This document shows, in pieces, positions 11,200-21,673 of a stretch of DNA of 64,000 nt; the first letter of the stretch is position 1, and each line of letters starts with the position of its first letter. Source of the DNA: Choristoneura fumiferana (taxonomy: Eukaryota; Arthropoda; Insecta; Lepidoptera; Tortricidae); contig NC_133492.1 of NCBI RefSeq assembly GCF_025370935.1, positions 16,121,568 to 16,185,567 on the forward strand, written 5' to 3'. The notes under the pieces were generated by a model, which saw nothing but the letters and a program-made list of their open reading frames with translations, ran no database searches and had not been told where the DNA came from. The position numbers and the translations under genes are program-made.

Positions 11200-11885
11200 A
11201 GGAGTGGAGATTTCATATTTTTATGTTGGTGGATTTTTACCTCGCTCACAGTTTTTTATTTTCAGTTAGTTTATTTCATTTATTTTCAAATACATAAAAA
11301 AAACATCTATTTTGCTAAGTCAGTAATTCTAACCACATTTCTAACTTTAAACTCGTAATTAGAGCTTGTCAGTTAAGCTTCGCTGTTTTTAGAAGAATTC
11401 AAACTGACAGAAAAACGGCCAGATTGGCAACCTTTTTTTCTTTTTTTATATTAAGACATTGACTTTGCTCTAAAAACCCTCGCAGAGCCGCAAAGGTCAC
11501 CCTCAACTGATAGCACACCACAAGCACTAAATCAACACAAACTGGAACAGAAATTTATGCATAAATAAATCTGCCATTAGTTAGTTTATGGGCAGTTTAT
11601 AACATCTGGCAAATATTCCGGTGGTGGTGCCGACCTAGAAGCAATTTAACTTGGAGCCAATTGAATTGCAGATTCGCGGGCTGGAGATCTGCTTAATCAG
11701 TTAGGGTTTGGACGCTGCAGTGAATAGGTGAGGGATAAAGTGGCTGTTAGCTGAAACACTTGATCGTTAGTGTGTACGCTATGCGATTTAAAAAAAATCG
11801 TGTAAAAAGTCACTTGAAAAAAAAACGAATAATAACCTAACTTACGAAAGTTGGCAAATCTCCGACACATTTCAAAGTTCAAACA
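11200..11885. other. Gene-free stretch
   Basis: AT-rich, nothing recognised. Confidence 0.5.
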
Positions 11886-12015
11886 CACACACACACAAAC
11901 ATCACGCCTGTATTCCCAAATAGGGTAGGCAGAGCATCAGAGCACACGAAACGTTACTGCTTCGGAGCCACTTTTAGCAATTTTAGGTTTTAAGTTTGAC
12001 AAAAAATTACTAGTG
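11886..12015 (-). repeat. 'tccgaagcggtaacgtttcg' repeat, minus copy
   Basis: A CA run, then 'cgcctgtattcccaaatagg' and 'acgaaacgttactgcttcgg'. The reverse complement matches 61620-61728. Confidence 0.78.
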
Positions 12016-14538
12016 ACGGGTTGCTAGCCTGTCGCCTACGGTACACCTTAACCTATAATCACCGCAAGGAAATTAGCTTTCACGTGAAAAAAAAACCAAA
12101 TCGAAATCGATCAATCCATTTGAGACAGGCAGGCAGCAGTATCCTTCAAGGTTTATATTTTCTGCTTCTACTCTTATCTAATAAATGCTAAGTTTTATCT
12201 ACTTAGCGAACCACCAATGCAACGATGCTTGAAATAAAATATTCTACTTGTATCAAACGTAGCCGATAATTATGTACCTACCTATAGATATAGGTTTGTC
12301 TTTTGAAAGGTTTTAATCCAGTATTTACTCCATGCAAAGAAGGCTAAAGCCTTCATTTGGTCTTCGTTAAAGTTTGTTTTCACGGAAACTCGGGTTATCC
12401 ACTCCGCGAAGAAACTTGGATGGTTTGCTTTGGAGGTCGGGACGCGACTGAGTCTGAGTGGCAAACAGTACTCCAGACTGGCTAGGAGTTATCATCGCTA
12501 TTAAGTTTTATAAACAGAACTGTCGTTTTAGTTCTATAATTTGCGGTTATACGCTGGAAAGAGACAGTATAAGCCAAAGGAATAAAAATATGCGACGCTC
12601 GTAATAAAACGATTTCAGTAAATTATTAGTTTTACCTTAGTACCTTTTCAGTTATTGGTTACTTAATGTCGGAAAATATTGTAGTGTGTCTCTTACGATC
12701 ATCCTCACAAAATTTTAAGAAGTAACGAGTATTATAAAGAACATAAAATAATATATAAATATATGTAGGTACAATAAAGAAGCAATTTCTTTTAGCATCA
12801 GATATATTTACTACGGCAAGTAAGTATCTGATAACACAACAACAAAGTGGAAGCACTTTAGCAGGTTTAATTGTATGTAGAGGATTTTTTTGGAATAATT
12901 CAATAGATTCTAAAAATTCTTTCACTTGCCAGCTAATAATTGCCTATACAGTTAATGATTTTATCATGAACAGGGATGTTTAGAAATAGTTTAGAACATT
13001 TGAGAATTTTTACTTAGGTATATTAGGTATTTCACAACAACAACAAACTCGCATTTCAATTCATGTTAATTTTACAGCATTTCAGCCCGATTGTTGAAGT
13101 CACTCCGAAGTTACGTCTAATTAAGTCAACAGGCGCTATTCGCATTTCCGCGTCACTCCAAAAGCAATTAAAAGCACTTTAAGCCGTCCGCAATCAGCGA
13201 CACCTACAGCCAAACTCGGGTCATGTTTACAAGAACTGATACTACAATGGCAACCGAAACCGAGTCCCCAGACTAATAAATATTCCAATGATTTGCCATC
13301 CAATTCGGCCAGTGCCAAATCTTTCCGATGGGAGCTTTGCATTAGCATACAACTCCGCAACTTTACACCGTTGCCTCGTAATCTCAACGCGCGCGAATTC
13401 AAGCCGTCTCTCTAATGAAATAAAGACAGATTTAAATAAGATACGGGCAAAGTCGTTGGCTATTTGGGTTGGGTATTTCTAACGCTCAGCGAGAACAATT
13501 CTTCAAAAGAGCGCACCTCTTTGAATGGAGCCTGCGACCCGAAGTTTGACGAAGACTTAATTTATGCATTTCTTCTTTAATTTTGTTCGGAGATTTGAAT
13601 GCGATGGATTTGATTTAAAAGAGAAGACAATGCAGCCCCGAATGGCGGGGGCTGATGAACTAAAACAAATTAATGAATTATTCAGCGCAGTTTTGCAGAA
13701 CGTGGAAGTAATTAGTAGCATTTTAAACGAGGTTTGTATTGTTTCGAACACGATAATTTTAGCGAACGAGTTGGCGCAGTCGTAATGAGTTTAAACCTTG
13801 TTGTTCTAATGCCTAGGTTTAATTTTGTTTAGGAGTAATTGCTTGATTTTGTTCGGTAATTTCACAACTATATTTTATCTACGCACACATCATAAGCCCT
13901 CTATAATGCATTCAAAAACAGGAAATTATGACTAGAATAAAGATAAAACTGTTTCGTTGGAACAAATTTCTTATCTGCGAAAATGTCGTGTGAAGCTGAT
14001 TTTATTATTAGGTACATTCAAATTTCGAATATCTCTCAAAAGCGAAGCCATTTCGTCTGAATTATAATTATCTTAATCCAATTTAGGCTATAAAATAAGC
14101 ACTTATGAATGTCTACCACCGGTTCGGAAAACCTCCAAAAGAATCCGGCAAGAAAATCAACAAATAACATATATATTTTGAACTTTACAGTGTTATTTAA
14201 TGCCTCTCCATTACATATATTGCGAATAAAAAAACTACTCGCCTCATCACGGAAAAAATCTTCTAAAAACGTAACTCTCAGCAAAACGGCCTCGTTACTG
14301 CCATACAAGTTATCTCCCCATACAATCTTCACACACTATCACAAGTTTTTTACACGCAAACTTCCCGAGATCGCTGACTCACCCAAACTTCCGACGGTCC
14401 CTTATTACCACCCCATAAAGCTTAGATTATGGCCGCCGCCCGAATAAAGGAATATGTAGCCATCAGTATGGATGCGAAAACTTCACTAACATAAAACTTG
14501 ATTCGGTCCAAATTATACAAAAATTTGGGGTAGCTTGT
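12016..14538. other. 2.5 kb gene-free stretch before the duplication
   Basis: No recognised repeat family. 13080-13560 is less AT-rich with short open frames on both strands, none recognisable; it could be conserved noncoding DNA. Confidence 0.45.
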
Positions 14539-15327
14539 TTACTAAGAAAAAGGTTTTTCTTAAATAATGACGATTTCTTGACAGGCTATCGCTAGATGGC
14601 GTTGGTATTAATTGTGATTTCCATTTCGACACATCCAAGGAATGAATATCATCGTAACTAACTTTTCGACAATTTTCAGTTACACATGATTTCGCAAGAA
14701 ATAAAATTATCTTTTTTTAGCTCAAATATTTTGCGTTTAAAAGTTAGAGCATGGAAAAACATTGTAAGTATAAAGGTGCACTGGGGTGAATAAAATACCA
14801 ACTTTAGTTACGCCTTAGTCCTTTCAAACTACCTTTGTCGCAATGGCATGAAAAAAATTGTATTACGAGTACCAGATACATTTTTATTCCTCGACATAAC
14901 TCCTTATTATACTAACATTGAATACTTACAAAGAGAATAATAATTGTATGTCTGAGTCACTAAAAAGGGTAATAAAAAAGAAATGTATTTGTGACAAAAC
15001 AATCATAAAACTCTTTAGTATTAGCTTTGTTGATTATAATGTACACGGCGGTTTTGTACCAAGACTTCATTTTTTTTTATAAAAAAATATAAATCTTTCA
15101 TGTGCCGCCCTGTAAAGTTAGTGTAAATGAGTTACGATGATATTCCTCGCAGGTGTCGATTTGACGTTACAGTCTTGCTTGCAATTGGCTCATTAGAATT
15201 GAACCAATCACAAACGTGATGTAAATATCAAAGCTGTTAAACGGTCTAGCCTGTCGGACTGTTCTTAAGCTAAGAGTACTAAGCTCTGCCATTGCAGGTA
15301 TACAATTTCCGTTTCCTCCTCCTTTTA

Positions 15328-15880
15328 CAGTACTTTCATTGTAGCATGGTGCAGGTGACAGCTGTCAATATCACAAGACTAGAGAGTCAAAGTGTCGAAA
15401 CTTGAGTCGATAAAATTAATAATTTAAAATCTTAATCATAATTAATGTCATCATTAGTCAGATTATTACGCTAATTTTATTGAGAATATTAGTAAAATTC
15501 TAGGTTGGAATATTATTTGCCACTTAATTAAGGCTGAACGGAGTTTGCAAAGCATATTTGTTACTTACCAATAATTAATAAGTACCGATATAACTCAAGA
15601 TCCATAGGTCCCATCACTAAACGAGTTTCTGGTGTTACGTTTCATGCATATTACGTTTTTTCATTTAATTGTGCGTTGAATTTAATTAATTGATTGTAAA
15701 AATCTGATAGCTTAAATTTGTTTTATATAAAATAGTTCTTTATGTTTAAATATTTTACGCCAGTCATATTCAGGCTACAACTGAAATATACTTCCATTTA
15801 TTTAGACCGCAGCCACTTTTTTTGATTAAAACGAAACGTTCATTAAGTGTCACCCGCACCATGCTAGAATGAAAGCACTG
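15328..15880. mobile_element. Tc1/mariner-like nonautonomous element present only in duplication copy 1
   Basis: Terminal inverted repeats of about 33 bp with three mismatches: CAGTACTTTCATTGTAGC at the left and GCTAGAATGAAAGCACTG at the right. TA lies on each side (15326-15327 and 15881-15882). Copy 2 has an apparent empty site at about 30980. CAGT ends with TA targets are typical of Tc1/mariner. No transposase frame. It contains the 340-bp repeat copy B. Confidence 0.85.
15446..15790 (+). repeat. 340-bp dispersed repeat, copy B, inside the TIR element
   Basis: Matches 3866-4212 with scattered substitutions. It makes up most of the inner part of the TIR element. Confidence 0.85.
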
Positions 15881-16414
15881 TAGTATAATAAAGAGTATAA
15901 ACAAACACACAACCAGTGAATGATCTTTCTCAGGGCACAGACATCGGCATCACAGCCCAATGTAAGATGGATGCATGATCTGATCAACATTGAATTTCCA
16001 TCCCTTTGATCTATGGAAGCATTCCATGCCACGTTGCGTAACTGGAATTACTTCCCTATTAGCAAATAATAATGGTACATGGCCCGTGCAAGGCGCGTCT
16101 TCCAAGTTTATTTATACCATGCAGTTAATTATCACGAGCTTTTCAGTTAAGAAAAATATCGTTATTATCGTTATTCATCTATAACTAAACGAGCAATTCT
16201 AAACTTGGCTTGACACGCTACCGCGTGTCCAGATATTTCGGGGATCTCGGAAACGGCTCCAACGATTTCGATGAAATTTGGTATGTAGGGGTTTTTGGAG
16301 ATGAAAAATTGATCTAGCTTGGTCTTATCTCTGGGAAAACGTTTGTTACCGAGTTTTAGCCCAAACAAAGCACGGTCGCCCAGGTACTCATCCTTATGCA
16401 ACCGATTGCTGGAC

Positions 16415-16520
16415 AGGGCCTCGTCTCAGAATGAGAGGGCTTGGGCCGTAGTACCCACGCGGGGCCAGTACGGATCGGGAACTTAACACGCACCGTTAAA
16501 TTTCTTCGCAGATGTTCTCC
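16415..16520 (-). repeat. SINE 3' part (duplication copy 1)
   Basis: 'cgtctcagaatgagagggct' and 'tgggccgtagtacccacgcg', reverse of the tRNA-headed SINE body. The partner in copy 2 is at about 31745-31850. Confidence 0.75.
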
Positions 16521-16910
16521 TTTACCGTACTAGGGTCATTCACCACTTCAATTTTCGTGGCCACATTTTAATACGAATCGGCGGTTGAATCACATTTTAG
16601 ATTATTTTTTAGACGTCCTATACTTGTACTAGATATCCCTAATAGTAACCAGATCGTCTGCCATGTCAACAAAAATGTGCCCACGAAAATCAAATAAAAT
16701 AATCGCTTGTAGAGGCGATATAGGAGAACAAGTGAAACAATCAAATGTTGAGTGCTGATCTCTTAATCAAACAAATATGTCTTTTATACTAACTTAAAAC
16801 TACGTCACCACTACATGCTCAAACCACTACGATCCTCGACGGACGACTGAACAGTGTAGCGACTTAGAAAAGACCTACAAAGTACGGGATCCCCGGCGTG
16901 CGAGTACGAG

Positions 16911-17225
16911 TTTTTTTTTTTTTTTATTTTATTCGATTGGATGGCAAACGAGCAAGTGGGTCTCCTGATGGTAAGAGATCACCACCGCCCATAGACTACT
17001 GCAACACCAGGGTATTGCAGATGCGTTGCCAACCTAGAGGCCTAAGATGGAATACCTCAAGTGCCAGTTATTTCACCGGCTGTCTTACTCTCCACGCCGA
17101 AACACAACAGTGCAAGCACTGCTGCTTCACGGCAGGATTAGCGAGTAAGATGGTGGTAGCAATCCGGGCGGACCTTGCACAAGGTCCTACCACCTGCAAG
17201 TTGCCGGTTTTTAAAACAAAATGAC
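16911..17225 (-). repeat. SINE with poly-A on the minus strand (duplication copy 1)
   Basis: T run, 'attcgattggatggcaaacg', 'tgcaagcactgctgcttcac'. The partner in copy 2 starts at 32241. Confidence 0.78.
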
Positions 17226-17649
17226 ACAGTAAGCTGTCATTGTTTTGCAATCGCCGCCACCCGTGAACGTATACGCTTACGCAATCACGTATTATCTCAG
17301 TGTCGAAGGTCTTGAGGGAATAGGCTGTTATCCAAATCTAATGGAAGACCTTTAGCGAAGCCCTCCTAATTTGGGATGCAAGTGGCGTAGGGCCCCAGTA
17401 AACTGTGTTTAGGGCGATCTGTCCCCGATCATATTTGTCCCACAAGTATAAACAATCTTGGTTATCCCGGTCATTTGGTAGGTTTAAGTCGCCGTTTGTT
17501 TTTGACGAGCGCTCAATTTTTCAACGCGGTGGCTGCGTTTAATGCGAGCTTTTGAGTTAAAGTCGTGGAAATGCTGTTATTTGTTATAAGGATTTTGACT
17601 GGCAAAGTGCCGTTTTGAATTATTGCTGTAATAAAGTTTTCGTACATAG

Positions 17650-17735
17650 TTATACTATGCCCAAGCCCTCTTCTTCTGAGAGGAGGCCTGTGCCCAGCAG
17701 TGGGACGTATATAGGCTAGGATGATGATGATGATG
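17650..17735 (+). repeat. SINE 3' end with (GAT)n (duplication copy 1)
   Basis: 'aagccctcttcttctgagag', 'gaggcctgtgcccagcagtg', then 'taggatgatgatgatgatga'. Repeated at about 32990-33065. Confidence 0.78.
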
Positions 17736-17795
17736 ACATAGCTATACTCGTACAAGTATAAGTTAACGCCCTTAAAACACAATGTACTATTTTAA

Positions 17796-18081
17796 GGTGC
17801 GGTGCTTAAAAAACGGTGACGGCACGGGATCGCAGTGACGCACCGTTTTTATCGCATGCTCTCCACACCGCTGCTTACAATACGGAATCGCAGTGACGTG
17901 CTGTAAACGTCAGGACTTTACCGAACAAAAGTCTTGTCGTTTACGGCCCGTCACTGCGATTCTGCACCGTTTGCGTATTTTAAGCAGCGGTGAAGAAAGC
18001 ATGCAAAAAACGGTGCGCATACGGTGCGTCACTGCGATTCCGTGCCGTCACCGTTTTTTAAGCAGCGGTTTGGTCGCACCC
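17796..18081. mobile_element. piggyBac-like palindromic MITE flanked by TTAA (duplication copy 1)
   Basis: 286-bp near-palindrome. Ends GGTGCGG.. and ..GGTCGCACCC are flanked by TTAA at 17792-17795 and 18082-18085. 'aatcgcagtgacg' and its inverse recur twice each; 'ccgctgcttaaaaaacggtg'-type arms pair across the centre. TTAA targets are the hallmark of piggyBac. No transposase. Confidence 0.85.
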
Positions 18082-18529
18082 TTAATCACCATACATTTGA
18101 AATGACATGTGACTCGGTATCAATGTCTATTTAATAACTATCAATTTCGTTATTTAATTTCACGGTAATTAGAATACGTTAAAAATTAAATATTTTCCTT
18201 GCTCCTCCGCTACCAAAGCCACTGTTTTTTTTTGCAATTGTAATAAAGAAGTATGAGCTTCACAGGTATTCCATCGAATTCACCATTTTTTCCAAGACCA
18301 GTGCCGGGTCTGTCGGCGACAGGCTGTGATTAAGGCTATACATGACACTGGCGGCAGTCCAAATCGTTTGTCCGCAACTGTTAGAGTTTTTACTCTTCTA
18401 TGGATTTTAATTTGGGAATAGTCGTTTGCTGTTCGGAGCCATTTTTAAATTGAAGTTGTGTGGGGTTGGAATGACTTGTGGGTTACGAGGACTTCGATTT
18501 TTGAATTCTAATTTAACCGTAGTAGCAGG

Positions 18530-18720
18530 TTTGCCGGTTTGTGTCTATCGAGCAGAAGGTCGTGGGTTCGAGTCTGAGCTTGCATCTTTAAGAGTTTTGA
18601 AATTTATGTGTAAAATCATATTTGTAGTTGATAATGAGCTTTGCGGTGAAGGAAAATATTGTGAGGAATCTATGCACCTACGAAAAAATGTAATGGTGCG
18701 AGTGAATCAAAAACTTCCAG
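18530..18720 (+). repeat. Degenerate tRNA-headed SINE (duplication copy 1)
   Basis: 'gtcgtgggttcgagtctgag' (B-box-like) and 'ggaaaatattgtgaggaatc'. Partner at about 33866-34070. Confidence 0.7.
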
Positions 18721-18885
18721 AATTTTTAACTTATACTTGAAAACTGATAAAAAATGACGAAATCATGACTGAAAAAAGCTTTCTATAAAAAAGATAGGTA
18801 GACTAAATACCGATCCGAATCACGACCGACTCCAAAAAAAATCAGGAAAAACAAATAATAATTAAAATGTGTTCATTTATTTATC

Positions 18886-19153
18886 TGAGCTCTGGAGAGA
18901 CCAAGGCGTCCAGACTCCGGTGGCTTGTGCATGTAGAAAGGTTGAGAGAGGATCGAGCCGTGAAGAGAGCGTACTTCGGACGACCGAGTGGACGTAGGCC
19001 GGTTGGTCGTCCCAGGTACCGCTGGAGGGACGAGGTCCTGAAAGACCTTTTGGACCTCGGGGTCGAAGGCTAGCAAGAGTTGGTTCAAGATAGCAAAGCG
19101 TGGCGTAATCTGGTGTTGGAGGCCAAGACCCACTTTGGGTCTGCGCCCTGGTA
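18886..19153 (+). pseudogene. R1-like LINE reverse-transcriptase C-terminal remnant (duplication copy 1)
   Basis: Translates as RLRWLVHVERLREDRAVKRA, then GRPSGRRPVGRPRYRW, with an in-frame TAG at 19072-19074 (where Trp is usual), and continues as EAKTHFGS. This is the C-terminus of a non-LTR retrotransposon ORF; the rest is missing. The same stop is in the partner at 34225-34491. Confidence 0.8.
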
Positions 19154-19159
19154 GAAAGT

Positions 19160-20524
19160 AAGATGTGATTTATTTATTAAAAAGTAAAAAGTAACCGTCT
19201 CTTTCTCAAGCAATACTCTGAAAAGAGACGGTGTGCTCAAAACGCTATCACAAAAATATATCAGAACTTGTTTCTCTTTGTGCTTTTGGAAAAGGTTAAT
19301 GAAAAATATCTGCACCCAGACATGAACAAAAGCAAACCCGTGCTATGTTCTACCCGCAATTAATGCGTTGTGGTTGTGCACACAACATGCTACGAGTTTA
19401 ACTGAAAATTTATGAAAATTCCCATTTCCTCGATGGAATCATCGTTCGTACGGAGATTACCAGATTACCAGGGCAGATGCAGAAATTAAATACCGCATTA
19501 TTTAAATTTAAAAATATCCTCATTAGTGATGCATCGTAAATTGGCAACATTACGCGACGTGTAAGATCAGGTTTATATGAAGAAATTAATGCATTTGACA
19601 TAAAATGTGCACTAAAAATGCACCTTGCATTTGTCATCTAGTTAGTTTAGATGTGTATAAGTTCTTAATTAACAAAGTCAATGAGTTTTTTTTTCGTAGC
19701 TAACACGATATGGATACTCTTTATTATTACTGTCATAAAAATACGTTATTAAACATACAACATTTTGCAGCATTAATCCCTATTAAATGACTTTCACAGG
19801 TGCCACCGACGCACATGTGCATTCAAGATTGTATGAATAATTATCACAACGGCACTGGTTGAAGTTCCGAAAACGCATAATGCGTCAGAGGCAGTGAATG
19901 GGTTATAATGTTATTAATGAGATGCGGGACCCTTCCCGTTTCTCACTCATCAAGAACCCCTATAAACTATTTATATTGTCTTTAAATTACTTTCGTCGAA
20001 ATCGTTCATTATAGGTAGGTAAGTATGACACAAATTTTAGGAAAAGACATAGAAAACCAACGCAAACTTCCACTGTCCGGAAACTTGGCAACCTAAACGC
20101 ACTTTGAACCAGTAGCCCCTGGAAAACTCTATTGATACCAGCAAACTACTGCTATGAATTCCTCGTTCGTCTCGAAAACAAAGTCTGGAGTGTTCGCTGC
20201 CTAATAAAGCCAACTAAACTGAAACTAGTGTCACAATGCGGCGCGATAACACGTAAACTATTGCGCGCTTCCCGAAGCTATGGAGTCTTTAGCGCAAGAT
20301 GGACGACGCCGTGGATATGACATTTTGATTGGGCCATCGAAGTTAGCTCTTTAAGGATTATGATCGCCTGGTAACTTTGTTGCTAGTAAAGTGAAGAAAT
20401 ACGTTGAATAGCACATCGACTCTAAGAAACATACGAATAAGTTATTGGACATTTTCAGTGTTGTGTGCTGGTGAGAGGATGCCGGTGGAAAATCAAAACC
20501 AATTGCAGCTGAATAATTAAACGT
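19160..20524. other. Gene-free stretch inside the duplication
   Basis: AT-rich; no repeat of the families above. The same sequence runs from about 34500 to 35835 in copy 2. Confidence 0.55.
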
Positions 20525-20655
20525 CATACAAAGTAAAACAAAACGTTTATTCTGTAAGTAGGCAGCAAGGGGCTCTTTTATAAGTCCCTTTTTTTCACCA
20601 GCGTTTTCGGAAAGACAATTGCCAAGAAGTGTGTGCCGCAAGATACTTGGTGGAA
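20525..20655 (+). repeat. Retroposon end, 'gcaaggggctcttttataag' family (duplication copy 1)
   Basis: Contains 'ccagcgttttcggaaagaca' and 'ttgccaagaagtgtgtgccg', related to 46041-46330 and 62755-63030. Repeated at about 35828-35945. Confidence 0.65.
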
Positions 20656-20811
20656 ACTTTTTCTTTCAAAATTAAAATTATATTCAGTATTATATAAGTA
20701 AAAGATAACCCCTTCTATCAAAGCTACTATGAAATAGAAATTTATACGAGTGTCTAGTTACATAAAAAATAAAAATTACATGGTTTACATGTCAAAATTT
20801 TGTTTATACAA

Positions 20812-21176
20812 GTCCTACAATCTACATCCATCCTGCAATGTAAATAATTATGGTGTTATTAATGATGTCCAGAAGTCCCATATGTTTCTGTTTAATAAAC
20901 CTTCGAATAGTGACTGCTACCAAGGCCGTGGCTTATTTGCTCTTCTGTGCAGCATTATGTCTAGATGAACATTCATGAAAAACATAGTCAATGAAACCGA
21001 CTTCGATGTATGACGCTCGCTAAAGTCCGTAAAGCCGCAATAGTCCGCACCGCCACTTCACTAGCTAGTTTTTAGGTGTATAAAGTTTGTTATTATTTAC
21101 ACACAAAACTATTTACAATGTCTACAATCACAATTAATATTTATTTTACAAAGGTGATTGACAAGAAGCTTCAACT
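20812..21176. other. Gene-free stretch 3' of the retrotransposon
   Basis: AT-rich. Some of it should belong to the retroelement's 3' UTR or LTR, but no repeat partner for an LTR was recognised in the window. Confidence 0.5.
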
Positions 21177-21350
21177 TCATTGAGTCTCCGCCGAGAGTAC
21201 ATTCTTCGGATAAGAAATTTTGAAAAGTGAAATACCAATGTGTCCTTTTTTTAGATCGGATGCAGGAGCACTTGGTTCATCTTCGAATCGCTCAGGGCGG
21301 AGATAGCGTGACATGTTTGGGAAATCAAAAAATTCTTTGTCTTCCGTCAT
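21177..21350 (-). pseudogene. Gag-like N-terminal fragment (57 codons)
   Basis: ATG at 21350-21348, TGA at 21179-21177. The first half (DFPNMSRYLRPERFEDEPSA) resembles, as far as I remember, the N-terminus of gag proteins of other LTR retrotransposons. The second half looks unrelated. It follows the Pao pol end on the same strand by under 100 bp, which is not where a gag start belongs. It may be the remnant of a second retroelement or a truncated internal sequence. Confidence 0.4.
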
Positions 21351-21475
21351 GTTGCAGATTTTTCTTCATTCGTTTCGATACAAATTTTAGCTGAATTAAT
21401 TGATACGTAAATGAGAACCAATAATAAGAAACTTTTGATTCAGCTAAAATGACACATTAATTCGACAGAGCTCGA

Positions 21476-21673
21476 CTATCGAACTTTCCGTACCTCACCA
21501 GGCAATAGTTTTATAATCCGACCACGTTTCCATTGCAAAGGAGGGTAATTATCTTCTTTTATTAAGACTAAATCGTTGACTTTAGGAGCAGACAAACGTG
21601 AAGTCCATTTAGGACGTTGTTGTAACGTATGCAGGTATTCATTTCGCCAACGAGACCAAAAATGTTGAGACAT
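21476..21673 (-). pseudogene. BEL/Pao pol C-terminal tail after a frameshift
   Basis: A 65-codon frame overlapping the end of the larger pol frame. It carries the conserved BEL/Pao C-terminal block with EYLHTLQQRPKW, APKVNDLVLIKEDN and PPLQWKRGRI. Another one-base shift near 21478 truncates it; the other frame runs on to a stop at 21446-21444. It is the tail of integrase, not a separate gene. Confidence 0.85.

Larger units (their letters stand above)
14539..20811 (+). repeat. Large direct duplication, copy 1 (about 6.3 kb)
   Basis: This block is repeated at 30159-36103 in the same orientation. Both start at 'ttactaagaaaaa' and end at 'ttttgtttatacaa'. Order is conserved throughout, including a TTAA-flanked MITE, SINEs and a LINE remnant. 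Differences are mostly single-base indels in short homopolymers (for example 'tgtcccac' against 'tgtccac', 'ataaagtt' against 'ataagtt') plus a few larger indels. Copy 1 alone carries a 553-bp TIR element at 15328-15880. No host gene was recognised inside. Confidence 0.95.

Noticed and set aside
14109..14447. 112-codon plus-strand ORF
   Set aside because: No domain, composition like intergenic DNA, and a competing 98-codon frame on the other strand.
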